Positions 17,562-25,972 are shown, numbered from the stretch's first letter. The stretch: 64,000 nt of DNA from JAGWRI01 sp035700805 (GCA_035700805.1 DASSOG010000009.1:73889-137888); one strand, 5' to 3'. Numbers and translations are program-made. The notes: a model not told the origin generated them from the sequence alone.

Positions 17562-19658
17562 ATGCGCCGCCTGATCCCCGCCGTCGTGCTCGCCCTGCTG
17601 GCCGCTGGTACCGCGGCCGCGCAGGGTCCGATCAATCCCGTCTGCCTGTCGAATGAGAACCTGCGGGAGTACAGCACTCCCGGTTCCGCCGCGCTCTCGC
17701 CGGATGGCCAGCGCGTGGCGTTCGTGGTGCGCGAGGCCACGATCCACAAGGCGGTCTCGCACATCTGGTGGGCGCGCACCGACGCGGCGCGCAGTGCCCG
17801 GCAGGTCACCTACGGCACATCGGTGGACGAGGGCAGCGAGTCAGATCCCGAGTGGATGCCGGACGGGTCCGCCATGCTGTTCCTGGCGCGCCGCGGCGAC
17901 CACCGGCAGGTGTACCGGCTGCCCATGGATGGCGGCGAGGCCGCTCCCCTCAACATCCAGCGGCCAGGCAAGGCCACCGACACCGGCGCCGCGGGTGATT
18001 CCTCGGCCCGCGCGGGCGATGGGGGAGGGCGCACCGTGGACGTGGGCAGCTACGACATCTCCCCGGACGGCAAGTGGCTGGCCATCTCCGTGAGCGAGCC
18101 GGAGCCCGCGGCGGAACGGAAGCGCCGGGCCGACCGGAACGATGCCACGGTGGTGGACCACGACGAACGGCCCCAGCATATATGGCTCTACTCATTGGCC
18201 GACAGCTCGCTCACCATGGTCGGTACCGGCGCGGGGAGCGCGGGCGGCGTCTCGTGGAGCCCGGATTCCCGGCACCTGGCCATCGTCACCCATCCGCTGA
18301 ACAACGCCGATGACCTGGGCCCCGACAACGCGCTGTACATCGCGGACGTGACCGACCCGTCCAATGCGCGGCAGGTGGCCGGCGCCCCGAAGACCGTGAG
18401 CAGCGTGAGCTGGTCGCCCGACGGCGCGCAACTGGCGTTCAGCGCGCAGACCATGCACGACGCCCCGCCGGGCGTGAGCGACCTGTTCGTGATGCCGAGC
18501 GCGGGCGGCACGCCGCGCGACATCACGGGAAGCTCCGGCGTGGAGGTTCGTGGCGACACCCCCGTCTGGGCTGCCGACGGCTCCGCGTTCTATGGGTCGG
18601 TGGCCGACGGCACGACGTCCCGCCTGGCGCGCATTGACGTGGGGACGGGGCGCGCGACATACCTGGATACTGATGCCCCCGTGGCCTCGGGCTTTGCCAC
18701 GAACGCCGGCCACACCGGCTGGGCGTACGTGGCGAGCGCGTCGGACCGGCCGCCGGAGGTGGCGTTCACCCCGAACTTCAGGCAGGGGGGCGCGGTGGTG
18801 CGGCTCAGCCGGGTCAACCCCGCGTGGCCCGATACCGGCTGGACACGCGCGCAGCAGGTGGAGTGGAAGTCCAGGGACGGGATGACCATCCGCGGCCTGC
18901 TGTTCGTTCCGCCGGCGTCCGGGTGCAACGGGCAGCCGAGGGATGCGCGGTTCCCGCTGATCCTGAACGTGCACGGGGGCCCCACCGGCAACTTCTCGCA
19001 GTCGTTCTCCCCGTTTGTGCAGTGGCAACTGGCGCAGGGGTGGGCCGTGCTGGAGCCCAACCCCAGGGGCAGCACCGGCTACGGCTGGCAGTTCGCGGCG
19101 GCCAACAGGAACGACCTGGGCGGACACGATTACGAGGATGTGATGGCCGGCGTGGACTACGTGATTGCCCACCAGCCCGTCGACACCATGCGCCTGGGCA
19201 TGTACGGGTACAGCTACGGCGGCGAGATGGCCGGGTTCATCGAGGGCCGCACCGATCGCTTTGCCGCCATCGTCTCGGGCGCACCGGTCATTGACCAGTT
19301 CAGCGAGTACGGCACCGAAGGCGGCTCCTGGTATGACCGCTGGTACTTTGGCCAGCCCTGGCGGCGTCCGGCGGATGCCCTTCGGCAGTCCCCGCTCTCA
19401 CGGGCGCAGTACGCGCGGACGCCCTTCCTGCTGCTGCAGGGCGAGGAAGACACCACCGACCCGCTGGGACAGTCGCAGGAGATGTACCGGGCGCTGCGCC
19501 AGGAAGGGGTCGAGGTACGGCTGGTCACCTTCCCGCGCGAAAACCACGGAGGGCTCGGCGGCCCCATCGCGGGCAATCCCTCGCGTGAACCGTGGCACGG
19601 GTTCGAGGCGCGGAAGCAGATCCTGGAGTGGTTCAACTCGCACTTTCCCAGGAACTAG
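17562..19658 (+). CDS. S9 family peptidase (prolyl oligopeptidase/DPP-like), secreted
   Basis: This is a serine peptidase with a beta-propeller cap, probably acting on peptides in the periplasm. It has 698 residues, and a signal peptide ends near residue 20 (AAAQ). WD-like propeller repeats with SPDG motifs follow (ALSPDGQ, DISPDGK, WSPDSRH, WSPDGAQ). The C-terminal alpha/beta hydrolase has the triad Ser551 (GYSYGG), Asp630 (GEEDTTDP) and His662 (RENHGG). NVHGGPTGNFSQ forms the oxyanion region. The closest functional types are acylaminoacyl-peptidase and dipeptidyl peptidase families. It stands alone between the RNase gene and the L21 promoter. Confidence 0.88.
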   Translation: MRRLIPAVVLALLAAGTAAAQGPINPVCLSNENLREYSTPGSAALSPDGQRVAFVVREATIHKAVSHIWWARTDAARSARQVTYGTSVDEGSESDPEWMPDGSAMLFLARRGDHRQVYRLPMDGGEAAPLNIQRPGKATDTGAAGDSSARAGDGGGRTVDVGSYDISPDGKWLAISVSEPEPAAERKRRADRNDATVVDHDERPQHIWLYSLADSSLTMVGTGAGSAGGVSWSPDSRHLAIVTHPLNNADDLGPDNALYIADVTDPSNARQVAGAPKTVSSVSWSPDGAQLAFSAQTMHDAPPGVSDLFVMPSAGGTPRDITGSSGVEVRGDTPVWAADGSAFYGSVADGTTSRLARIDVGTGRATYLDTDAPVASGFATNAGHTGWAYVASASDRPPEVAFTPNFRQGGAVVRLSRVNPAWPDTGWTRAQQVEWKSRDGMTIRGLLFVPPASGCNGQPRDARFPLILNVHGGPTGNFSQSFSPFVQWQLAQGWAVLEPNPRGSTGYGWQFAAANRNDLGGHDYEDVMAGVDYVIAHQPVDTMRLGMYGYSYGGEMAGFIEGRTDRFAAIVSGAPVIDQFSEYGTEGGSWYDRWYFGQPWRRPADALRQSPLSRAQYARTPFLLLQGEEDTTDPLGQSQEMYRALRQEGVEVRLVTFPRENHGGLGGPIAGNPSREPWHGFEARKQILEWFNSHFPRN

Positions 19659-19747
19659 CGGGGCCGGGGCGAGGCGGCGGATGCGGTGATACGCTGCGCC
19701 TGACCGGCGGCCCCGGGCGAGGGGGCGCGGGCTGGTCCACCGGGTTG

Positions 19748-19776
19748 TTGACACCGCGATTGGCCCCGTCTAACTT
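19748..19776 (+). promoter_or_regulatory. Sigma-70-type promoter for rplU-rpmA
   Basis: A TTGACA box and a TAACTT box are separated by 17 bases. The start site would be near 19783, leaving a leader of about 28 bases. This is one of the clearest promoters in the window. Confidence 0.75.
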
Positions 19777-19810
19777 CAATGGCTCGCGAGGTTTAACCGA
19801 CTATTCAGCC

Positions 19811-20128
19811 ATGCCCTACGCTATCATCCGCACCGGCGGCAAGCAGTTCAAGGTGGAACCCGGTCGCTATTACAAGATTCCCTCGCTCCCCGGCGAAGCC
19901 GGCGGCACGGTGGAATTCAACGAGGTCCTCCTGGGCTCCGACGGCAAGACCGTCAAGACGGGAGTGCCCACACTCTCCGGCGCCAAGGTGACCGGCGAGA
20001 TCCTGCGCCAGGGGCTCGGCGACAAGATCATCGTCTTCAAGATGAAGCGCCGCAAGAATTACTCGCGCAAGCAGGGACACCGGCAGAGCTTCACGCAAGT
20101 GAAGATCAACGACATCAAGCTCGGCTGA
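19811..20128 (+). CDS. rplU: 50S ribosomal protein L21
   Basis: The 105-residue protein has the L21 start MPYAIIRTGGKQFKVEPG and the C-terminal RRKNYSRKQGHRQSFTQVKI block that binds 23S rRNA. The length is typical. It is the first gene of the usual rplU-rpmA pair, with 10 bases between the two. The start at 19811 was chosen because the conserved protein begins there; an upstream in-frame extension would overlap the promoter. Confidence 0.97.
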   Translation: MPYAIIRTGGKQFKVEPGRYYKIPSLPGEAGGTVEFNEVLLGSDGKTVKTGVPTLSGAKVTGEILRQGLGDKIIVFKMKRRKNYSRKQGHRQSFTQVKINDIKLG

Positions 20129-20138
20129 GGATCACGCC

Positions 20139-20426
20139 ATGGCACACAAAAAGGGGATGGGCTCCACCCGCAACGGGCGCAACAGCAACCCGAAGTTCCG
20201 CGGCGTGAAGAAGTTCGGCGGCGAGAAGGTGGTGGCAGGCAACATCATCATCCGCCAGTGCGGCACCAAGTGTCACCCGGGCCGCAACGTCGGCATGGGC
20301 ACGGATTTCACGCTCTACTCGCTGATCGACGGCGTGGTGCAGTTCGAGCACCACAGCAAGACGCGTTATCGCGTCAGCGTGTATCCCGACACGGCCCAGG
20401 CCAGCGCGGCCACATCCGCCGCCTGA
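20139..20426 (+). CDS. rpmA: 50S ribosomal protein L27
   Basis: The 95-residue L27 sits near the peptidyl transferase centre. It has the family start MAHKKGMGSTRNGRNSNPK and FGGEKVVAGNIIIRQ. The next loop reads CGTKCHPGRNVGMG, where many relatives have RGTKFHPG, so two cysteines replace an Arg and an aromatic residue. No N-terminal cleavage extension of the Firmicutes type is present. The gene is followed by the strong terminator at 20446. Confidence 0.97.
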   Translation: MAHKKGMGSTRNGRNSNPKFRGVKKFGGEKVVAGNIIIRQCGTKCHPGRNVGMGTDFTLYSLIDGVVQFEHHSKTRYRVSVYPDTAQASAATSAA

Positions 20427-20445
20427 CCGGACCACCGCACTCTGC

Positions 20446-20476
20446 AGCGCCCCCGAAACCGGGGGCGCTTTTTTTT
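20446..20476 (+). terminator. Intrinsic terminator after rpmA
   Basis: A 10-bp GC stem (AGCGCCCCCG/CGGGGGCGCT) with a four-base AAAC loop is followed by eight T. It is the only classical Rho-independent terminator with a strong T tract that I see in the window. Confidence 0.93.
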
Positions 20477-20552
20477 GGGTAGCATTCGTCCGCCCGCAAC
20501 TTCCGTTGGCCATAAGCGTACGGTAGGCCATCCCCGGGTGAGGAGGCCTCAC

Positions 20553-20906
20553 GTGCCAATCTGGAAATCGCTGAAGGACGAATTCGGAAAGGCGGGTCGC
20601 GCCGCCGGCAGCGCGCTGGACGAAGGCAAGCTCCGACTCACGCTCATGCGTGCCCGTCAGGTCGCGGATCGGTCGGCCCAGCAGTTGGGCTACGCGGTGT
20701 ATCGGGCCAAGGCCAGGGGAGCGGAACTGGCGGTGGAGGAGTACGACCGCCACGCCACGGCCCTGGGCGCCGCGGAGGCCGAGGTCGCTCGGCTGGAATC
20801 GCTGTTGAAAGAGGCTGCCGCCGGCCGGCGCAAGCCCGCCGAGGGCGAGACCGCCGGGTCCTCCGAAGGCGAGACCGGCAAGCCCGCCGGAGGCAATACC
20901 GTCTAA
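20553..20906 (+). CDS. Small helical protein of unknown function
   Basis: I do not recognise the family. The 117-residue protein starts at GTG 20553, which has a strong AGGAGG nine bases upstream, whereas the upstream in-frame ATG lies in the terminator. The sequence starts (M)PIWKSLKDEFGKAGRAAG. It is highly charged and looks like a long helix or coiled coil to about residue 90 (EAEVARLESLLKEAA), then a Gly/Glu-rich flexible tail. There is no signal peptide or membrane segment. Its stop overlaps the convergent glycerophosphodiesterase stop by four bases. Confidence 0.6.
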   Translation: MPIWKSLKDEFGKAGRAAGSALDEGKLRLTLMRARQVADRSAQQLGYAVYRAKARGAELAVEEYDRHATALGAAEAEVARLESLLKEAAAGRRKPAEGETAGSSEGETGKPAGGNTV

Positions 20907-21613
20907 CCCGCCGGGCTCGCGGGGAAGACGCGTACGTCGTCCCCGCAGAGCCCGTCCACCCCGAGCGCCGCCAGACGACGGGCCATGGCGGCGTCGTTCA
21001 CCGTCCACACAATGAGCCGCCGCCCCGCGGCGTGCACGCCTTGCACCAGTGCGGCGTCCACCAGGCTCCAGTGCGCCCAGATGTCGCGGACGGGGAGGGC
21101 CGCCGCGGCGCCAGCCGGGTCGCGGGTGCCGCGGTCCAGCAGGGCGCCATACGCGAGCTCGGGATGGAGCGCCCGCAGTGCGAGCACCGTGGCGTGGTCG
21201 AACGCGTGGAAGGCGTAGCGATGCCCGTGGGCAGCCGCCACCGCGACACTCGGCTCGCCGGTCCCCTCGCCCTTGAGTTCCACGTACACCGTGCCGCGTT
21301 CCCCCACCGTGCGGAAGGCCTCTTCCAACGTGGGAATCCGGCCCCCGCGGGGGAGCGGACATTCCCGCAGCTCGGCCAGTGAGAGTTCACGAATGGCGCG
21401 GCGGTGGCCGTCGGCGGTGAGGACATCGGCGTCATGATGGACGACGACCAGCCCGTCGCGCGAGAGGTGCACGTCCAGTTCCACCGCGTCGGCCCCCCGT
21501 TCGATGGCCCGGGCAAAGCCCGGGGCCGAATTTTCGTCAAACTCGCGCGGGGCTCCGCGATGGCCAATGCGTTCGGGGACACCGGGCACGGGCTGGGGAT
21601 GTGATATCGGCAT
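20903..21613 (-). CDS. Glycerophosphodiester phosphodiesterase
   Basis: The enzyme hydrolyses deacylated phospholipids (glycerophosphodiesters) to glycerol 3-phosphate and an alcohol. The 236-residue protein has the GDPD signature IGHRGAPREFDENS with His18 and Arg19, then Glu45 and Asp47 in ELDVHLSRDG for metal binding, and His59/His60 in VVHHD. ELKGEG and the C-terminal VWTVND complete the TIM-barrel motifs. There is no signal peptide, so it should be cytoplasmic (UgpQ-like). The start at 21613 was chosen because conservation begins just after it; the frame continues upstream as antisense to the sigma factor gene, which I consider non-coding. Confidence 0.9.
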   Translation of the reverse strand: MPISHPQPVPGVPERIGHRGAPREFDENSAPGFARAIERGADAVELDVHLSRDGLVVVHHDADVLTADGHRRAIRELSLAELRECPLPRGGRIPTLEEAFRTVGERGTVYVELKGEGTGEPSVAVAAAHGHRYAFHAFDHATVLALRALHPELAYGALLDRGTRDPAGAAAALPVRDIWAHWSLVDAALVQGVHAAGRRLIVWTVNDAAMARRLAALGVDGLCGDDVRVFPASPAG

Positions 21614-21692
21614 GCCGGTGTATATTGGCCAGCCCGCCGTTCGGCAAGCGCTTAACGCCCGGGCCATACGGCCGTCTGACAGGGTGGAGATC

Positions 21693-22247
21693 ATGACCGA
21701 CGCCAATTCGAGCGGCGATGAACGGGGGGACCAGGAGCTCATCGACGCCTGGCGAGGGGGCGACCAGCGGGCGGCCAGCGTGCTCGTCACGCGGCATGCG
21801 CCGGCCGTGGCGCGCTTCGTGGCCAGTCGCGGCGAACGGCAGGACGTGGATGAGGTGGTCCAGGACACCTTCGTGCGGGCGTTCGGGGCGGTGGGGGCCT
21901 TCCGGGGGGACAGTTCACTCAGGACGTGGCTCTTTGCCATCGCCAGACGGCTGATGCTGGACCGGCGACGCGCGGAGAAGCGGCAGCGCCTTCAGGTGGA
22001 GATCGCGGAGGATGATGCGGCGACGGAATACGATGCACTGGACGGGGTGGTGGCCGACGAGACCCAGGCGCGCCTGCGCGGCGCGCTGGATGGATTGTCT
22101 CCCAGGCAACGGGAGGTCTTCACATTGCGCGTGAACGACGGTCTGACATACAAGGAGATTGCCGACCTGGTCGGCACGACAGAGGGCGCGGCGCGGGTGC
22201 ACTACCACAACGCCGTGCATTGCCTCAAGGAGTTGCTCGATGACTGA
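21693..22247 (+). CDS. ECF-type RNA polymerase sigma factor
   Basis: The 184-residue sigma-70 family member has only regions 2 and 4. Region 2 is seen as DEVVQDTFVRAFGAVGAFRGDSSLRTWLFAIARRLMLD, with the FRGDSSLRTWLFAIAR core of extracytoplasmic-function sigmas. Region 4 is LSPRQREVFTLRVNDGLTYKEIADLVGTTEGAARVHYHNAV, a helix-turn-helix for the -35 box. GGGTGGAG precedes the ATG at 21693. It overlaps the anti-sigma gene by eight bases. The cognate zinc anti-sigma and a Spy-like periplasmic protein follow, so it probably answers envelope or metal stress. Confidence 0.93.
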   Translation: MTDANSSGDERGDQELIDAWRGGDQRAASVLVTRHAPAVARFVASRGERQDVDEVVQDTFVRAFGAVGAFRGDSSLRTWLFAIARRLMLDRRRAEKRQRLQVEIAEDDAATEYDALDGVVADETQARLRGALDGLSPRQREVFTLRVNDGLTYKEIADLVGTTEGAARVHYHNAVHCLKELLDD

Positions 22248-22767
22248 GTGCCAGAACGCTGAAGTGCGCGACCTGCTGCCCGACCTGCTGCACGGCCGGC
22301 TCGATCCGTCGGAACGCCGGCAGGTGGAGGCGCACCTGCGCGGGTGCGCGGAGTGTCGGCACGAGCTGGAGCTGTTGCGGCGCGTGCACGACCTGTCTCG
22401 GACGCCGGCGGTGGATGTTGCCGCAATCGTGCAGGCGCTCCCGGCGCCGAGGCGGCGCGCGAATTTCTCGTGGCACATCTCGCCGGCCTGGCGCGCGGCG
22501 GCGGCAGTGGTGTTCCTGGCGGTGGGTGGCTCGGCGGTGCTGCACTACCGCGACCGGCCGGCACGGGTGAATTCGGCGCCGGCAGTCCTCGGGACCTCAG
22601 GCGATTCGACAGCCGACGTGGAATTGGCGGTGGGCTACGACTACACGGACCTGAGCGACGCGCAGTTGCAGGCGCTGCTCAATGACATCCAGCAGATGGA
22701 TGCCGTGCCGCTGGCCGAACCCGACATGACTCATCCGATGGTGGTCCTCGACAACGGAGGCATGTGA
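22240..22767 (+). CDS. Zinc-finger anti-sigma factor, membrane bound
   Basis: The 175-residue protein has a cytoplasmic N-terminal ZAS motif, H32-x3-C36-x2-C39 (EAHLRGCAEC), and one membrane helix at about 83-103. A short periplasmic part of about 70 residues follows. Such proteins hold the ECF sigma at the membrane and release it on redox, metal or envelope signals. The gene overlaps the sigma gene by eight bases and its stop abuts the next start, so all three are translationally coupled. The partner assignment follows from this arrangement and the family. Confidence 0.88.
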   Translation: MTECQNAEVRDLLPDLLHGRLDPSERRQVEAHLRGCAECRHELELLRRVHDLSRTPAVDVAAIVQALPAPRRRANFSWHISPAWRAAAAVVFLAVGGSAVLHYRDRPARVNSAPAVLGTSGDSTADVELAVGYDYTDLSDAQLQALLNDIQQMDAVPLAEPDMTHPMVVLDNGGM

Positions 22768-23369
22768 TGCGATTCGGCTACGCAGCGGTTGCGGCCACGG
22801 CGCTCGCGTTCGCGTTGCCCTCGGCGGCCCAGGGGCAGCGAGGTACCGGGCGGCGGCAGTCCACCCAGGCGGGCCGCGCTGGAGCGCTGGGTGCCCAGCG
22901 GGCAGGACAGGGCGGGCGGGCGATGGACCGGGAGGAGATGCGCCAGCGCATTACCCGCGCGTACACGCACGCGGTGCGTACGCGGGTGGGGCTGTCTGAC
23001 GACCAGATGCACAAGCTGGCGCCCATCAACCGCAAGTTCGTACAGCAGCGGATGAAGCTGGCCGAGGACGAGCGCGGCGTGCGGCTGCAGCTCCGGGACG
23101 CGCTGGCCAGCCCGTCACCGGATCCGAAGGCCGTGGCCGGTTATTCGGCGCAGCTTCAGGATATCGCGCATCAGCGGCTGGCACTGACGGACGCCGAGGA
23201 GAAGGAGCTGGCGGGGATCATGACGCCCGTGCAGCTGGCCAGGTTCCGGGCGCTGCAGGAGCGCGTGCAGCGACAGTTGGAAGCGATGCGCGAGCGCGAA
23301 GGTGGAGGCGGTGCGCTGCCGCTGACCGTTGACGATTCGTCCGGGGGCGGGGGGACGCGGCTGCCGTAG
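22767..23369 (+). CDS. Spy/CpxP-like periplasmic protein
   Basis: The 200-residue exported protein has a signal peptide ending around SAAQG. A Gly/Arg/Gln-rich linker follows, then a helical region with LSDDQMHKLAPINRKFVQQRMKLAEDERGVRLQLRDAL and LTPVQLARFRALQERVQRQLEAM-like sequence. This pattern of LTxxQ helices matches the LTXXQ/Spy or heavy-metal-sensor family, which acts as a periplasmic chaperone or stress sensor. The ATG at 22767 has GGAGG six bases upstream; the GTG one codon earlier is the alternative start. It is probably a target or modulator of the sigma/anti-sigma pair. Confidence 0.65.
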   Translation: MRFGYAAVAATALAFALPSAAQGQRGTGRRQSTQAGRAGALGAQRAGQGGRAMDREEMRQRITRAYTHAVRTRVGLSDDQMHKLAPINRKFVQQRMKLAEDERGVRLQLRDALASPSPDPKAVAGYSAQLQDIAHQRLALTDAEEKELAGIMTPVQLARFRALQERVQRQLEAMREREGGGGALPLTVDDSSGGGGTRLP

Positions 23370-23468
23370 CGCGTGGCGGACGGCGGCCGACGGGGAGGCG
23401 AGGCCGGGCGCGGGATGGCTGGCGTGGCGTTGAGGCAGTGCCCGCAGGCGGCTAAGTTCCGGCACCAC

Positions 23469-23552
23469 GCCCGGGTGGCGGAATCGGTAGACGCAGGGGA
23501 CTCAAAATCCCCCACCGGCAACGGCGTGCGGGTTCGAGTCCCGCCCCGGGCA
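23469..23552 (+). tRNA. tRNA-Leu (anticodon CAA)
   Basis: The acceptor stem GCCCGGG pairs with CCCGGGC, with discriminator A at 23552. The anticodon stem GGGGA/TCCCC holds loop CTCAAAA, giving anticodon CAA (23503-23505) for UUG codons. The T arm is GCGGG-TTCGAGT-CCCGC. A long variable arm marks it as a class II tRNA, as expected for leucine. The 3' CCA is not encoded. Confidence 0.97.
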
Positions 23553-23637
23553 TCTGGGTCTCATCTTACGAACGGGCACCGGCCGTTCCCCAGGGAAGCC
23601 CACGCGCGCTGGTCCTGTTCCCCACCAACGGAGCTCC

Positions 23638-24306
23638 GTGGCCAGACGAGACGCAGCCACCACACTCAAGCGCTGGATGGTTTTCGTCATCGTCATCGTG
23701 ATGATGATCGATGGCGTCGTGGTGGTGACCGAAGGGCAATGGCTCAGTGCCGTCCTCATCCTGGCCATCGCGTTGCTGATCCTCTTCGTGACGGTGTTCA
23801 GCGACCGGCTGGCGGTGCAGTTGCCGGTGGAATTTGAGCTCCTGGCGCTGGCGTTCGTGTTCGCGGCGCTGTTCCTGGGCGAGGTCCGGAGCTACTACGA
23901 CCGGATCTGGTGGTGGGACATCGCGCTGCATGCCACATCCGGGTTGTTGATGGGCATTCTCGGCTTCCTCCTGGTCTATGTGCTCAATGCCAGCGAGAAG
24001 ATCGCCGTTTCGATGACGCCCCGGTTTGTCGCGTTCTTCGCGTTCGTGTTCGCCGTCGCGGTCGGGTCGTTATGGGAGATCTTTGAATTCGGCATGGACT
24101 CCATCTTCCACACCCGCATGCAAAAGCCCATGCTGGGCGACATGTCCGGCCTGACGGATACCATGTGGGACATGATCGTGAACGCCATCGGGGCGGCATT
24201 CATCAGCGCCCTGGGGTGGTGGCACATGAAGCGGGAGCGACGCTCGTTCATTGATGACTGGATCCAGAAATTCATCCGCCGGAATCCGCACTGGTTCAAT
24301 TCGTGA
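23638..24306 (+). CDS. Multi-pass membrane protein, DUF2238/YjdF-like
   Basis: The 222-residue protein has about six hydrophobic helices. WWWDIALHATSGLLMGILGF and the later GSLWEIFEFGMDSIF and DTMWDMIVNAIGAAFISALGWW blocks, with buried Asp, His and Glu, resemble the DUF2238 family of inner-membrane proteins such as YjdF. The function of that family is unknown. The GTG at 23638 has CGGAG five bases upstream. It is the first gene after tRNA-Leu and begins the accessory-looking region. Confidence 0.6.
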   Translation: MARRDAATTLKRWMVFVIVIVMMIDGVVVVTEGQWLSAVLILAIALLILFVTVFSDRLAVQLPVEFELLALAFVFAALFLGEVRSYYDRIWWWDIALHATSGLLMGILGFLLVYVLNASEKIAVSMTPRFVAFFAFVFAVAVGSLWEIFEFGMDSIFHTRMQKPMLGDMSGLTDTMWDMIVNAIGAAFISALGWWHMKRERRSFIDDWIQKFIRRNPHWFNS

Positions 24307-24359
24307 AAGCGCGGCCCAGCCTATCGAGTAGATTGCGTCACCAGCCAAGGAGCCAGGAG

Positions 24360-24821
24360 ATGAGCACACACGGATCGACCGCCCCTGTTGGAGCGGAACC
24401 GCATACGGTAATCGTCAGCGGGGCCGGTACCGGCTTTCGCCAGGAGATCGTGGTGGGCCCGCACCGGCTCGTGGGGGACGAGCCCGTGGCCGTCGGCGGG
24501 ACGGACGAGGGGCCGACGCCCTACGACCTGATCCTCGCGGCGCTTGGATCGTGCACGTCCATGACGATCTCGATGTACGCCCGGCGCAAGCAGTGGCCGG
24601 TGGAATCCGTGACCGTGACGCTCCGCCACTCGCGGATCCACGCCGCCGATTGTGAGACGTGCGAAACGAAGGCCGGGCGCCTGGACCGCATCGACGCCAC
24701 GATCGAACTGGTGGGACCCCTGGACGAAGCGCAGCGCGCGAAGCTCCTGGAGATCGCGCACAAGTGCCCGGTGCACCGCACGCTCACATCCGAGACGGAG
24801 ATCCGCGCGGTCCTGGCGTGA
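24360..24821 (+). CDS. OsmC-family peroxiredoxin-like protein
   Basis: OsmC and Ohr proteins reduce organic hydroperoxides using two cysteines. In this 153-residue protein these are the Cys in LGSCTSMTI and the Cys in AHKCPVHRTL, both at the expected places, and PTPYDLILAALGSC is the family core. An extra C-x2-C (DCETCETK) lies between them. AAGGAG about eight bases before the ATG at 24360 supports the start. The gene faces the convergent dps gene with only three bases between the two stops, so peroxide defence genes are paired here. Confidence 0.88.
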   Translation: MSTHGSTAPVGAEPHTVIVSGAGTGFRQEIVVGPHRLVGDEPVAVGGTDEGPTPYDLILAALGSCTSMTISMYARRKQWPVESVTVTLRHSRIHAADCETCETKAGRLDRIDATIELVGPLDEAQRAKLLEIAHKCPVHRTLTSETEIRAVLA

Positions 24822-24824
24822 CGG

Positions 24825-25334
24825 CTAGGCGCCGGCCTGCAGGTGCGCCTCCAGGAACCAGAGCGCCTTGTCCAGCCCTCGCGAGACTTCCGTGAACAGG
24901 TCCGCGGTGCCGGCGTCTCCCTGGTTCTCCGCAAGGTCGATGGCCTGTCGCATGTTGGTGGCCAGCGCGGCGTAGCGGTCGGCCAGTTCCACGACGGTCG
25001 GCAGGCTGTCGGTCACGGCGAGGTCGCACTCGGGCAGTCGAGAGTTTGCCCCGGCCATCCGGGCGGTGCCGAGGGCCAGGCCCCCGAGTGCCGTCGCCCG
25101 TTCGGCAATCATGTCGGCGTGATCCATCAATTCCGCGGCCAGCTTGTCGAACAATTCGTGGAGTGCAATGAACTGTGCGCCCTTGACGTTCCAGTGCGCC
25201 TGCTTGGTCTGGCTGGACAGGTCCAGGACATCCGCAAGCTGCTGGTTGAGGAGCGTGATGGTCTGCGTACGCGTAGTCGAGGGGAGGTCAATTCGTGTGG
25301 GGAAGGCCGTCTTCGCTTTCTTCGTGTTCGCCAT
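24825..25334 (-). CDS. dps: Dps-family DNA-binding ferritin
   Basis: Dps forms 12-subunit shells that oxidise and store iron and protect DNA in starvation. The 169-residue protein has the inter-subunit ferroxidase residues His47, His59, Asp74 and Glu78 in QAHWNVKGAQFIALHE...DHADMIAERA. The Lys-rich N-terminus (MANTKKAKTA) could bind DNA. The start at 25334 has GGAG seven bases upstream. It is transcribed away from the HPF-like gene, and the roughly 170-base gap must hold both promoters. Confidence 0.93.
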   Translation of the reverse strand: MANTKKAKTAFPTRIDLPSTTRTQTITLLNQQLADVLDLSSQTKQAHWNVKGAQFIALHELFDKLAAELMDHADMIAERATALGGLALGTARMAGANSRLPECDLAVTDSLPTVVELADRYAALATNMRQAIDLAENQGDAGTADLFTEVSRGLDKALWFLEAHLQAGA

Positions 25335-25504
25335 GTGAATCTCCGTCGCGAGGGAGCAGGGAGCCGCCGGGCACACGTCGCCTGTAGTCGTAGTATGCAT
25401 CAAGCCCATGGTCGGCGCTATCCATCGATGGTGGTAGAATAGCGGAGCGATTGCGCGGCGCCCGCGCAGATGATATGGTTCGGTCAACGCACGCAAGGGA
25501 GACC

Positions 25505-25897
25505 ATGAGCAAGCGAGCACCCTTCGCACGGCGCCTGCCCAGAACCGCGAAGCGCGCCGCAGGGCGCACCCACGCACCGCAGGTTCCCGCGAATATCCGC
25601 GTATTCGGCGTCGAACTGACCCAGGACGAGCGCGCCAGTATCCGGCACGGCCTTGGCCTGAAACTTGGCAAGTATGACACTTCCATCGAGCGCGTCACCG
25701 TCCGGGTGGCGGATGTGAACGGGCCACGCGGTGGAGTCGATAAGTCATGCCGCATCAAGGTGGTGTTGAGCGGCCTGCCGAGCGTGGTCTTCGAGAGCCA
25801 GGCACTGACGCTGAAGGCGGCAATCAATGGCGCGCTCTCCGGCACGGAGCGGGCCGTCCGCCGCAGCATCGGGCGTCGACGCACCGGAGCGGCTTAG
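25505..25897 (+). CDS. HPF/RaiA-family ribosome-associated protein
   Basis: The 130-residue protein has a basic N-terminal tail, then FGVELTQDERASIRHGLGLKLGKYDTSIERVTVRVADVNGPRGGVDKSCRIKVVL. This matches the beta-alpha-beta-beta-beta-alpha domain of ribosome hibernation factors in its short, stress-cluster form. Such proteins bind the decoding region of the 30S subunit and stop translation in stasis. The long C-terminal dimerisation domain of long HPF is absent. The start at 25505 has GGGAG upstream. Neighbours dps and the CBS gene fit a dormancy role. Confidence 0.75.
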   Translation: MSKRAPFARRLPRTAKRAAGRTHAPQVPANIRVFGVELTQDERASIRHGLGLKLGKYDTSIERVTVRVADVNGPRGGVDKSCRIKVVLSGLPSVVFESQALTLKAAINGALSGTERAVRRSIGRRRTGAA

Positions 25898-25926
25898 GGC
25901 GCCAACCAGGGACGCGTCTCGCTCAG

Positions 25927-25953
25927 GCAGTTCGCGCAGTTCACGCAGTCAAC
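25927..25953. repeat. Three 9-bp imperfect tandem repeats
   Basis: GCAGTTCGC, GCAGTTCAC and GCAGTCAAC follow each other upstream of the CBS gene, just before its AAGGAG ribosome site (25961-25966). They may be operator repeats, but no regulator is known here. Confidence 0.45.
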
Positions 25954-25972
25954 GCTCGAGAAGGAGTTCGCA

